A stretch of DNA of 32,835 bases from Burkholderiales bacterium. Its GTDB lineage: Bacteria > Pseudomonadota > Gammaproteobacteria > Burkholderiales > Casimicrobiaceae. The stretch lies in assembly GCA_020851235.1 (NCBI GenBank), contig JADZDD010000040.1, forward strand, positions 1 through 32,835, in the 5' to 3' direction. This document shows positions 25,206 through 32,488 of this stretch, in pieces. The position numbers were made by a program, and so were the translations under genes. The notes under the pieces were generated by a model, which worked only from the letters and a program-made list of their open reading frames with translations, did not search any database and was not told where the DNA came from. The stretch's first letter is position 1; every line of letters begins with the position of its first letter.

Positions 25206-25978
25206 AGGTTGACGCTCGGCTCGCGATAGTGGAGCGGCAGGAGCTGCGCGTGGCAGTCGGTGAAGTGCAGGAGGCTTACGTTGCCGAACGGCTTGATCGC
25301 GCCGTAGAACGTGGCACCCGCGGCCGCGTCCTGGCCGAGGGCGCGCGGCATGTTGGAGCACGCGCTGTATGCCGCGGAGTTCCAGATCTTGCCGTACGCG
25401 TACTTGCGCATTTCGTCGCTGTAGCCGCGGACCTTGCCGAACTGGTACAGCGTCGGACCGATGGTGCCGAACGACACTTCCTGCGGCGAGAGCTGGTGGC
25501 AGGCATAGCAGTCGCCGCCGACCGGCCCCTTGGGGTCGTCGGACCACTGCTTGCCGCGGCCCTCATGCGCGATGCGCTCGCCGTTCTTCCAGTCGCCGAC
25601 ATACTTGCCGTCCGCGGGCCACGTGGTGTAGCCGTTCTGCGCGCCGGCCTTGGTGGTCAGGTTGGGCAGATCCTGCAGGCGGATGCGCTTGTTGTCCTCG
25701 CCGCGGCAGGTCGCGCAGGAAAAGTCGTGCGAGCCGCCGCGGAAGTAGAACATCCTCTCGCCGAGGCGGTAGGCCTCCCGCTCCTTGGGATGCGACGTGG
25801 GCACGGCCATCTTGATGCCGCGCGCCTCCCACAGATCGGCGAGATTGCCGTCCTGCAGCGCGGCGCGGTACTTGGCGATCTCGTCGACGGTCGACGTCTG
25901 CGCGAGCACCGCGCCGACGACCAGCGCGACGGACGCGGCAAGGGCGATGCGGGCGGGCGCCCGGAGCAACTAGCTCAT
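25200..25978 (-). pseudogene. soxA: soxA-soxX-soxB collapsed hybrid
   Basis: GGAGG and ATG at 25978 are followed by AGC and then TAG, a stop at codon 3. The frame then runs open to 25142. SoxA island: EIAKYRAALQDGNLADLWEA, DFSCATCRGEDNKRIRLQDL, YTTWPA; the heme motif is CATCR, so the heme histidine is lost, and the SoxA active-site cysteine region is gone. SoxX island (about 25610-25290): KYVGDWKNGERIA, GGDCYACHQLSPQEVSFGTI, YSACSNMPR, with heme motif CYACH kept. SoxB island (about 25290-25200): KPFGNVSLLHFTDCHAQLLP, YREPSVNLGV, with the rest of the enzyme lost. Gene order soxA-X-B fits known clusters. None of the three proteins can be complete. Confidence 0.8.
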
Positions 25979-26000
25979 GAAGCCTCCAAGACGGAGGCAG

Positions 26001-26044
26001 ACTCTATTGATGCGTCATGCAACGGTATGACGCTTCAATGGAGT
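26001..26044. repeat. hairpin between soxZ and the soxA hybrid
   Basis: Arms 26001-26018 and 26027-26044 are complementary over 18 positions, with one mismatch and one G-T pair, around an 8-base loop. It fills the gap between the soxZ stop (26061) and the soxA start (25978). It could act as a processing or attenuation structure for the soxYZ message. There is no T run for a simple terminator. Confidence 0.55.
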
Positions 26045-26060
26045 CCGACCCCATTGATCG

Positions 26061-26372
26061 TCACGCGATCGTCGCCTCGTCGGTGCGCTTGTCGCCGCGA
26101 TTGTCGGTCCAGGTGATGACCACCTTGTCGCCCTTGGCGCCGCCCTTGAACTTGAACGACATGAACGGGTTCTTGGAGATCGCCGGGCCCCACTGCGCGG
26201 CGAGCACGGTCTTGCCGTTCCACGTCGCGGTCACGTTCTGGATGAACCACGCCGGGATCACCTTGCCGGACGCATCCTTGCGCTGGCCGGTCTCCATCTC
26301 ATGGCTCATGAGCACCTTCACCTCGGTCGAATCGCCGACGACGTTGGCGCGGATTCGCATCGGATCTGCCAT
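26061..26372 (-). CDS. soxZ: SoxZ, sulfur carrier complex subunit
   Basis: A 103-residue SoxZ: MRIRANVVGDSTEVKVLMSH, EMETGQRKDASGKVIPAWFI, the WGPAISKNPFMSFKFKG block and the closing KVVITWTDNRGD are characteristic. SoxZ has an immunoglobulin-like fold and pairs with SoxY in the periplasm to present the covalently bound sulfur intermediate to the Sox enzymes. It has no signal peptide, as normal, since it is exported with SoxY. It lies 38 bases downstream of soxY on the same strand. The gene is intact. Confidence 0.96.
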   Translation of the reverse strand: MADPMRIRANVVGDSTEVKVLMSHEMETGQRKDASGKVIPAWFIQNVTATWNGKTVLAAQWGPAISKNPFMSFKFKGGAKGDKVVITWTDNRGDKRTDEATIA

Positions 26373-26410
26373 GGGTGCCTCTCACACTTCCTTGCGTTGG
26401 GACGGCGAGG

Positions 26411-26881
26411 TCACCCGCCGCAGCCGCCGAGCGTGACCCTGATCTCCTTGGTGGCCACGTAGTACTTGCCGTCGGCCTTCACCAGCGCGTACACGTTCGA
26501 GCTCTGGCCCATCTTGATCCGGGTCGTCACGGCCGGATCGGTGCCGGGCGGGATGTCGAAGACCGCCGCCAGCATGTTCGGGTTCTTCTCGACCAAGATC
26601 GCGATCGACTCCGTCTTGGGAATCGCGCTGGTCACGCCCACCGGCACCACGGCGCCGTTCTCGGCGATGTCGGGCGTCTGCACGAACGCGATATCCTTGC
26701 TTTGCGTGGGCGCCGCGCCGCCCAGCGCCTTCACGGTGGCGTCGAGCGACTGCGTCTCGAACGCCGCCTTGTTCCAGTCCGCCGCGAGCGCGTCGCCGGG
26801 CAGCCAGCCGGCCGCGGCCAGCAGCGTGAGCAGGGTGACGCCCCCGCCAGCCCGCAGCACCTCCCTGCGTTTGCCGTCCAT
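26411..26881 (-). CDS. soxY: SoxY, sulfur carrier protein
   Basis: A 156-residue SoxY with a signal region KRREVLRAGGGVTLLTLLAA (a twin-arginine-like KRR start) and the carrier tail VTLGGCGG, whose cysteine carries the sulfur adduct. The mature part (DIAENGAVVPVGVTSAIPKT, ESIAILVEKNPN, RIKMGQSSNVYALVKADGKY) is typical. ATG 26881 has GGGGGCAGGA upstream; the ATG at 26893 lacks a ribosome site. SoxYZ is intact although its usual partners SoxAX and SoxB are collapsed here, so thiosulfate oxidation by the standard route would need copies elsewhere in the genome. Confidence 0.96.
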   Translation of the reverse strand: MDGKRREVLRAGGGVTLLTLLAAAGWLPGDALAADWNKAAFETQSLDATVKALGGAAPTQSKDIAFVQTPDIAENGAVVPVGVTSAIPKTESIAILVEKNPNMLAAVFDIPPGTDPAVTTRIKMGQSSNVYALVKADGKYYVATKEIRVTLGGCGG

Positions 26882-26960
26882 TCCTGCCCCCATGAGTGGA
26901 AGCGCGGATTCTACCGCCAGCGGATGAGCTTGCGGCAAACACCCCTCCATGCGCTTATGA

Positions 26961-27230
26961 CTACTTCGCTCCCGCCAGGATCCACTGGACGAGCGTGCGC
27001 GCGTCGGCGTCGGACAACAGCGGCTGCGCCGGCGTCGGGACGGCGCCCCAGGCCCCGGTGCCCCCGGATTTGACCTTGACGACGAGACGGGATTCCGCGG
27101 TGGTGTCGCCCGCATAGCGCGCCGCGACATCGCGAAAGCCGGGCCCGATCACCTTGGCGGACACGCCGTGGCACGCCATGCACGCGGCCGCCTTCGCGAG
27201 GTCGAGCGGCGTCGCCGCGGACGCAGGCCG
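26961..27230 (-). pseudogene. cytochrome c551-like domain lacking its signal peptide
   Basis: The frame encodes TPLDLAKAAACMACHGVSAK, VIGPGFRDVAARYAGD, VKVKSGGTGAWGAVPTPAQP and DADARTLVQWILAGAK, a complete small class I cytochrome c domain (heme site CMACH). The usual GxxPMPP(A) methionine ligand appears as GAVPTPAQP, so the axial Met seems replaced by Thr. Upstream of about 27230 there is no signal peptide: the frame runs into a DUF1178-derived piece. Without export the heme could not be attached. It lies between soxY and the transporter gene, where Sox clusters often carry such a cytochrome. Confidence 0.65.
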
Positions 27231-27334
27231 GGCACCGCACCAGTCCGGTCGCGAGCTGCGACTCGAACGCCTCGCCCGAGTCGAACCAGCCCTCGAAGCC
27301 GTGTCCGCGCGCCGCGGAGGTCGAAGACGATCAC
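27222..27334 (-). pseudogene. DUF1178 N-terminal fragment, frameshifted
   Basis: From a GTG at 27334, preceded by GGGCGGGA, codons read VIVFDLR, then in a shifted frame GHGFEGWFDSGEAFESQL and VRCPAC. Put together these give the DUF1178 start (MIVFDLxCxxGHxFEGWF...LVxCPxCGS), a small zinc-ribbon-like family of unknown function. The frame changes once near 27310 and the rest is replaced by the cytochrome segment. It is dead as a DUF1178 protein. Confidence 0.55.
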
Positions 27335-27368
27335 GGATCCCGCCCAAGGTCCTGGGTGCGCACGCGCG

Positions 27369-28484
27369 CTACCCGATCCGGTCCAGCCGCCAGGTCTGGT
27401 AGCGGAACGCCGCCACGGCGCCGGCGACGATCGACGCGAGCGCGATGATCGAGCCGAGCGCGAGCGTCGACATGCCGGTGAGTCCCTGTCCGATCGTGCA
27501 GCCGAGCGCGGTGATGCCGCCGAAGCCCATCATCGCGCCGCCGACGATGTGGTTGGCGATGTCCTCGACGCTGCCGAAGCCCTCCCACCGGAACGTGCGC
27601 GACACGAGCGCGTAGGCGAGCGAGCCCGCCATCATGCCTAGGGCGCCCGCGATGCCGAAGGTGACGACCCGCGTGCTGTCGGTCCACAGCATCAGAAGTT
27701 CGAGCAGGTAGGCGGCCGGCGCGACGAACGAATAGGACTCCATGCGCCCGGTGTTCGTCGCGACGAATTTCTCCTCGAGCGTGGCCGGGTCCTCGGCGAG
27801 GAAGCCCACGTGGCCGGAGACGTACCAGCCGCCGACGATCACCGCGCCGACGATGACGCCGCCGACGACCATCTCGGTCGTCCCGCGGAAGTCGCGGCTC
27901 GCGAACACGAACGCGGCGATGGCGGCGGCTACCGCGAGCGCCACCGCGAGCCTCGCCCCGCCGGCGGAGGCGCCGACGATCGACGGCAGGTCCGAGGTCT
28001 TCGTCCCGAACACGCCGGCGACGTCGAGCCGGACCGGGTCGAGGCCGAACGCGCGCACGCCCGCGAACGCGCCCTTCAGCGTCATGTAGGCGGTGATCGC
28101 GAGCACGATCAGCACGACGAGCGACTTGAGGTTGCCCGCGCCGACGCGGATCAGCGTCTTGCTGCCGCAGCCCGAGGCGAGCGCCATGCCGAAACCGAAC
28201 AGCAGGCCGCCGACGACGTTCGACAGCCACGAGACCTGGCCGCCGGTGTAGATCGACTTCGCCACGTCGATCGATCCCGCGGCCTGCAGTGCGCCGGTGC
28301 CGGCGATTGCGACCGCGATCGCGAGCAGCCACATGCGCATGCGCCGCCAGTCGCCGAAATTCACGACGTCGGAGACCGCACCCATCGTGCAGAAGCTCAC
28401 GCGGTTCGCGACCCAGCCGAACACGAAAGCGAGCGCGAACGCACCTCCGGTGACGAGCGGGGCGAGCTGGGCGGCGTCCTTCAT
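27369..28484 (-). CDS. YeeE/YedE-family thiosulfate/sulfur transporter (TsuA-like)
   Basis: A 371-residue polytopic inner-membrane protein with about nine to ten hydrophobic helices. The family's conserved cysteines are present: Cys32 (RVSFCTMGAVSD), Cys106 (ALASGCGSKT) and Cys329 (ITALGCTIGQGLTG). In TsuA-type transporters such cysteines pass thiosulfate through the membrane by S-H...S contacts. The length fits the single-chain (TsuA) form rather than split YedE/YeeE halves. ATG 28484 has no good Shine-Dalgarno. It is upstream of the sox genes on the same strand, so import or export of a sulfur compound for that pathway is a fair inference. The gene is intact. Confidence 0.9.
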   Translation of the reverse strand: MKDAAQLAPLVTGGAFALAFVFGWVANRVSFCTMGAVSDVVNFGDWRRMRMWLLAIAVAIAGTGALQAAGSIDVAKSIYTGGQVSWLSNVVGGLLFGFGMALASGCGSKTLIRVGAGNLKSLVVLIVLAITAYMTLKGAFAGVRAFGLDPVRLDVAGVFGTKTSDLPSIVGASAGGARLAVALAVAAAIAAFVFASRDFRGTTEMVVGGVIVGAVIVGGWYVSGHVGFLAEDPATLEEKFVATNTGRMESYSFVAPAAYLLELLMLWTDSTRVVTFGIAGALGMMAGSLAYALVSRTFRWEGFGSVEDIANHIVGGAMMGFGGITALGCTIGQGLTGMSTLALGSIIALASIVAGAVAAFRYQTWRLDRIG

Positions 28485-28574
28485 CGGCGCGGGATCGAAC
28501 GAGTGCTCTGCGATTATGGCATGGGCAGCGCGGCGTTCCTGCGGGCACCGGAAGATGGCTGCAGGTTCGGCTCG

Positions 28575-28661
28575 AGTCCCTGTGGGTCGGGCTGAAGCCC
28601 GACTCACAGGGACTGAAGCCCGACCGACCGCCCATCCCGGTGGGTCGGCCTTCAGGCCGAC
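28575..28661. repeat. REP-like palindrome cluster
   Basis: Positions 28575-28614 form a near-perfect 40-base palindrome: outer arms AGTCCCTGTG/CACAGGGACT, one G-T pair, inner arms GTCGGGCT/AGCCCGAC, loop GA. A half copy (ACTGAAGCCCGACCGACC) follows at 28612-28629, and a second small palindrome, GTCGGCCT/AGGCCGAC with loop TC, is at 28644-28661. The GTCGGxCT...AGxCCGAC unit is typical of dispersed intergenic repeats. It lies between two divergent genes, so it is not a shared 3' terminator. Confidence 0.8.
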
Positions 28662-28742
28662 GCATTTGACCCCGCGTCCGCGCGCGTGCCGTTCAACGAT
28701 CGACAGGCCGGCCGTCGCCAGCCATGAACACGGAGGTCCGCG

Positions 28743-29630
28743 GTGCCACGATCCCCACGTCCTTCCACGCGCCAGGGTTCCCCGCTGCGCGTGCTCGCGA
28801 TTGCCGCAGCCCTCGGGCTCCCGACCGCGGCGTGCGCGGCCAGTCCGCCGATTGCGTCGGTGTCCACCCATCTCGCGACGGTCGAGGTCATCGACCGGAC
28901 CAACGGGACGACGCTCCCCGTGTACCCCTCGAACGGCGAGCGCTGGATCGTCGGCACGCCGGGACACGAGTACGCGATCCGCATCCGCAACCACACCGGT
29001 GCGCGCATCCTCGGCGTGCTGTCGGTCGACGGTGTCAACGCGATCACCGGCGAGACCGCCTCTCCCGACCAGACCGGTTATGTGCTGGAACCCTACGGCA
29101 GCGTGGAGGTCGCCGGCTGGCGCAAGAGCATGAGCAACACCGCCGCGTTCCATTTCACCGACATCGCGTCGAGCTACGCAGCGCGTAGCGGGCGACCGCT
29201 CGACGTCGGCGTGATCGGCGTGGCGGTGTTCCGCGAGCGTGTCCCGGTCGCCTGGGCGCCGCGGCAGAAGATGGCGAACGAGGCGGGCGACGCGAAACGC
29301 GCCGAGGCGCCGATGGCTGCCCCCGCCGAAGCGCAGGCCGGCGCCGGAGCCACGACGCAGAGGCGCGAAGCCGCCGACGCGCCTTCGGCGGAGTCGGCGA
29401 TGAAACGGCGCGACGACCGGCTCGGCACCGGGCACGGACGCAGCGAGACGTCCTGGGTGAAGCGCGTCAACTTCGACCGCGCGACCTCCTCGCCCGAGGC
29501 GACCGTCGCGATCCGCTACGACCGCCACGAGGCGCTCGTCGCGCGCGGCATCGTGCCCGGACCGAGGTACGCGACGCGCGTCCCGTCCGCGTTCCCCGCC
29601 TGGCCGGGGTTCGTGCCCGATCCGCGCTGA
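28743..29630 (+). CDS. conserved secreted protein of unknown function
   Basis: A 295-residue protein from GTG with GGAGGT upstream. The signal peptide (SPLRVLAIAAALGLPTAACA) ends in a cysteine-containing cleavage region that could be a lipobox. The mature protein has a beta-rich domain (VEVIDRTNGTTLPVYPSNGE, YAIRIRNHTGARILGVLSVD, SPDQTGYVLEPYGSVEVAGW) followed by an Ala/Glu-rich linker and a conserved tail (DDRLGTGHGRSETSWVKRVN, IRYDRHEALVARGIVP). I know of similar proteins beside ECF sigma factors but not their function. An ECF sigma factor fragment begins 5 bases downstream, supporting a sigma-controlled envelope or stress role. Confidence 0.75.
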   Translation: MPRSPRPSTRQGSPLRVLAIAAALGLPTAACAASPPIASVSTHLATVEVIDRTNGTTLPVYPSNGERWIVGTPGHEYAIRIRNHTGARILGVLSVDGVNAITGETASPDQTGYVLEPYGSVEVAGWRKSMSNTAAFHFTDIASSYAARSGRPLDVGVIGVAVFRERVPVAWAPRQKMANEAGDAKRAEAPMAAPAEAQAGAGATTQRREAADAPSAESAMKRRDDRLGTGHGRSETSWVKRVNFDRATSSPEATVAIRYDRHEALVARGIVPGPRYATRVPSAFPAWPGFVPDPR

Positions 29631-29635
29631 GCGTC

Positions 29636-29842
29636 GTGGCGCTGCGCGTTGCCGCGCCGGGCGACGCCGGCGCATTCGATCGGCTCTACGATCGCCACCG
29701 GGGCGGCCTCTATCGCTACCTCGTTCGGCACCTCGGCAACGCCGGGCTCGCCGACGAACTGTTCCAGGACGTCTTGATGAACGCGATCCGCGCCCGCGCG
29801 AGCTAGGTCCCGACCGCGAAGTTCGCGACCTGGCTCTACACG
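29636..29842 (+). pseudogene. ECF sigma factor N-terminal fragment cut by an IS91-like end
   Basis: From GTG 29636 the frame reads GDAGAFDRLYDRHRGGLYRY, LVRHLGNAGLADELFQDVLM, then a TAG where relatives have an aromatic codon (RAS-stop-VPTAKFATWLYT). At 29843 the mobile-element end begins. This is sigma region 2 with the DELFQDV core-binding helix; region 2.4 and all of region 4 are missing. Both the stop codon and the truncation inactivate it. It overlaps closely with the secreted protein upstream, a normal operon pair before the insertion. Confidence 0.75.
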
Positions 29843-30104
29843 AAGGATAGGAAATCCAACGGCACGACGCGTCATCGCCGGAGGCGTGGCACGTCTTGAC
29901 TTGCCCGGACGGATGGGAAGCAGGGAGGGTCACGGGTCGTCGCGCGGCCGGGCATCGGGCCTATCCCACAGCGGCGGGCCGCGGGCCGGGGCGATGGTGG
30001 GCGGACGGATCGGCTCGCCGAGGTGGGCGAGGATGGCACGCACGGTGCTGGGTTGGGTGATGAAGGCGACGACGCGCATCTCGGTTGCGCAAAGCGGGCA
30101 CAGC
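29843..30104 (-). mobile_element. IS91/ISCR-like element end (3' transposase fragment plus origin-type terminus), copy 1
   Basis: On the minus strand the fragment encodes the zinc-ribbon-like transposase tail (CPLCATEMRVVAFITQPSTV, ILAHLGEPIRPP, APARGPPLWDRPDARPRDDP), stopping at 29930. About 85 bases further lies the terminus CGTTGGATTTCCTATCC, which resembles the origin end of ISCR elements (...CTTCCTATACCC). 29843-30077 repeats at 32601-32835 with about five mismatches. The rest of the transposase is missing; at about 30104 the sequence changes to a proline racemase gene. Confidence 0.7.
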
Positions 30105-30381
30105 AGTGGCCGCACATGCCGATGACGCCGACGTTGTTGAAGAAGATGACGCCGGCCGAGCAACTGCCGTCCTCCGGCGGCACCAGCAGCGCGCCCACGA
30201 TCACGTCCGAGCCCCGGGGCTCGTTGACGATCGCCGAGCGGAAACGGTCGAAGTCGCTCCGGAAGCGCTCGTGCCGCGCGGCGAGGCTGCCACCGCCCAG
30301 GTCCGGCCCGCCCTCGACGACGACGCGCGCGGGCTCGCCGCCGGTGTGCGAGTCGACGACGCGAATGGCGTGCGCGCTCAT
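30105..30381 (-). pseudogene. proline racemase / 4-hydroxyproline epimerase N-terminal fragment
   Basis: From ATG 30381 the frame reads AIRVVDSHTGGEPARVVVEG, FRSAIVNEPRGSDVIVGALL, SCSAGVIFFNNVGVIGMCGH, the first 90 residues of the proline racemase family, including the first catalytic cysteine (MCGH). Directly after MCGH the sequence switches into the IS91-like transposase fragment, so the second half with the second catalytic cysteine (CGT) is gone. The family racemises or epimerises proline or hydroxyproline without cofactor. The gene is inactivated by the element end. Confidence 0.8.
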
Positions 30382-30513
30382 GATGGCGCAGATCCCTCGC
30401 GCCTGTGCTGAAGCGCGCGGGAGCGCCACTGCAGGTCGCGCGCGATCGGCGTGTCGCGCGTTTCGGAAGCGAGCATGTCGAGTCGGTGGAAGGATGAGGG
30501 TCCGCCTGGGCGG

Positions 30514-31797
30514 CTAGTTTCCGGTGGCGTGTCCCACGAGGCGGCCGAGCGCCTCGAAGATGGCGGTCAGCTTGCCCTTCTCGTACAACAGCGGCAGCAG
30601 CGTCGCGACCGCACCCAGCGACGAACCGATGAGCTGTCCGAACGAACGCAGGTCGAACGGCACGACCCGCATCTTCTCGATGCGCGAGAAGATCGACGCT
30701 AGCGTCTCCAGCTCGGCGAGCTCGCGCACGTCCTGCTGCGGAGACTCTCGCCGCTCGCCGAAGAGCCAATGTTCCTCGACGCGCCGGCTCTGCTCCGTGA
30801 CTCGTTCGCGATACGCCGCGAGCGCGCGCTTCTTGCTGCGGTAGAGCTGCTTCGTGAACATGAGCAACGGCAGCGTGAACAGCATCGGCGCGCCCAGTCC
30901 GAACAGCACCAGCGGACCCCACACCGGCAGGATCGACAGGTCGTAGTTCAGCACCGCCATCTGGTAGCCGACGGGCGCTGCCACGTTGCCGATGCCGAAG
31001 GCGAGGATGAAGAGCGCGTAACGCCCCTGCGTCTCGCTGACGAAGCCGATGCCGCCGGTCACGTCGGCGTGCATCGGGTGCAGTTCGAGGTGCAGCCGCG
31101 TGATCCGGTAGAGATAGTAGATCCACAGGATGATCTTGCAGATGAGCCGCAGCCAGATGAAGTTCAGCAGCGGAATGGACACGAAGAACGCCCATACGCC
31201 GGCCGCGGTCATCCAGCGGGAGCTCTCGTCGCCCTGCACGTGCCAAGTCGGCAAGGGATCGGCGCCGAACTGCGGCACCAGGATCACCAGCGAAAAGAAG
31301 TAGGCCAAGCCGATGCACGCGAGATCCGGCCACCGCGCCACGCGCGCCCGCGCGATCGTCGCGTGAATCTGGTACACCTTGGGCGCGTCGGCCGGGCGCA
31401 CGATGCCGCAGGCGAGGAACTGCTTCGCCGCTTCGCGGGTGCTGCCGTCGATGACCGGCTCGGCGATGACGTACAGCGGCAACGCGACGAGGAACTGCGC
31501 GTACGCCGCGAAGTCGGCGAAGAAATTCGTCGGCGTCGCCACCGTGTCGTAGAGTCCCTGCGCCAGCGCCAGCAGCGCCATCGGCACGTAGGTCACGATC
31601 ATCAGCGCCAGTGCGCGCTTGACCAGCCGGAAGCGCACGCGCGCGCCCAGGCCCATCGCCGCGTAGAAGCGGCGGGCGTTGTCGTTCTCGAACAGCGAGA
31701 ACCCGACGGGCTCGGCGGGCAGCATCGCGGCGGGCGCCGGCTCGTCCCTTGCGGCCGGCGCCTGCGCCGTCGCTGCCGGCGGCATCGGCGTCGTCAC
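30514..31797 (-). CDS. polytopic membrane protein of unknown function
   Basis: A 427-residue protein with GTG start overlapping the stop of the upstream gene (GTGA). An Ala/Pro-rich N-terminal 25 residues is followed by about six hydrophobic helices (LALMIVTYVPMALLALAQGL, FLVALPLYVIAEPVI, LACIGLAYFFSLVILVPQFG, GVWAFFVSIPLLNFIWLRLI, YALFILAFGIGNVAAPVGYQ, WGPLVLFGLGAPMLFTLPLL). A charged helix comes next (RSKKRALAAYRERVTEQSRR), and the C-terminus may re-enter the membrane (LIGSSLGAVATLLPLLYEKG). The family is not recognised by name. It forms a tight pair with the gene at 31794-32198. Confidence 0.8.
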   Translation of the reverse strand: MTTPMPPAATAQAPAARDEPAPAAMLPAEPVGFSLFENDNARRFYAAMGLGARVRFRLVKRALALMIVTYVPMALLALAQGLYDTVATPTNFFADFAAYAQFLVALPLYVIAEPVIDGSTREAAKQFLACGIVRPADAPKVYQIHATIARARVARWPDLACIGLAYFFSLVILVPQFGADPLPTWHVQGDESSRWMTAAGVWAFFVSIPLLNFIWLRLICKIILWIYYLYRITRLHLELHPMHADVTGGIGFVSETQGRYALFILAFGIGNVAAPVGYQMAVLNYDLSILPVWGPLVLFGLGAPMLFTLPLLMFTKQLYRSKKRALAAYRERVTEQSRRVEEHWLFGERRESPQQDVRELAELETLASIFSRIEKMRVVPFDLRSFGQLIGSSLGAVATLLPLLYEKGKLTAIFEALGRLVGHATGN

Positions 31798-32198
31798 GGC
31801 GCTGCCCCAGGCACCGGCGCCTCGGGATCGCACAGCGCCAGCCATGCGCGGTCCATGTCCGCGCGGCCGATGTCGCGCTCGTGCAGGCGGATCGTCGGGC
31901 CCGACAGGAAGCGCCGATACCCGGCGTAGCCGCCGCCCGGGGTCCGCTCGTTGACCTCGCCGCACAGCACGGGAACGCGGCGCATCAGCGAGACATGCGT
32001 GTTGCGGAACGTGGCGCCGTCGGGATCGGGCAGGCCGGCGCGCACCCTCGCCTGCTCCGAGATGGCGAAGCGCGCGCGGTCCAGCGGGCGCGCCGCCGCG
32101 GTCGGTCGCGGCAGCCACAGCGAGTAGACCACGAGCGCGACAAACAATGCGACCAGCCCGGCAACGACGCAACCAGCGGTTCGGGTGAGGCGGCGCAT
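31794..32198 (-). CDS. small membrane-anchored protein of unknown function
   Basis: A 134-residue protein with a single N-terminal membrane helix (CVVAGLVALFVALVVYSLWL) and an extracytoplasmic domain containing FRNTHVSLMRRVPVLCGEVN, GGGYAGYRRFLSGPT and CDPEAPVP. The CGEVNxxxxxGGYxGYxRF motif occurs in many small uncharacterised envelope proteins. ATG 32198 with GTGGAG upstream is chosen. Its TGA overlaps the GTG of the downstream polytopic protein, so the two are probably translated together and may interact. Confidence 0.75.
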   Translation of the reverse strand: MRRLTRTAGCVVAGLVALFVALVVYSLWLPRPTAAARPLDRARFAISEQARVRAGLPDPDGATFRNTHVSLMRRVPVLCGEVNERTPGGGYAGYRRFLSGPTIRLHERDIGRADMDRAWLALCDPEAPVPGAAP

Positions 32199-32488
32199 CA
32201 AGGCTCCACGCGGGAGACGCAGCCGAATGGTAATCGAACAACGGGGGATTCGGGCCGGCCGACCTTCAGCTCGACTCCGCAAGGGTGTTAGCGGCGGCCG
32301 CAAATTGCACAGGTGGGGGTGCTGTTTTCAACCGGCGTTGACACAAGGGACGTCACGGCCGATTCGAGCGTTCGCAATGGCAATGCGCGACGAGCGGGAC
32401 GAAATCGGCCCGACTGTTTGCAACGCAGGTCAACGCTGGCACCGGGGTATGCTCGACGCGGGTCCAGCGAGCCTTGAGCGAAGGAACC
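32199..32488. other. intergenic region between divergent genes
   Basis: About 290 bases between the membrane pair (minus) and the truncated iron-sulfur gene (plus). No gene was recognised; the promoters of both should lie here. Confidence 0.5.

Noticed and set aside
29636-29842. Pyrrolysine-type readthrough of the TAG in the sigma factor
   Set aside because: The gene is also truncated by the mobile element, so simple inactivation explains it.
28491-29933. Upstream extension of the YeeE/YedE frame to more than 850 codons
   Set aside because: The extension crosses the palindrome cluster and is antisense to the secreted protein; the transporter fold begins at 28484.
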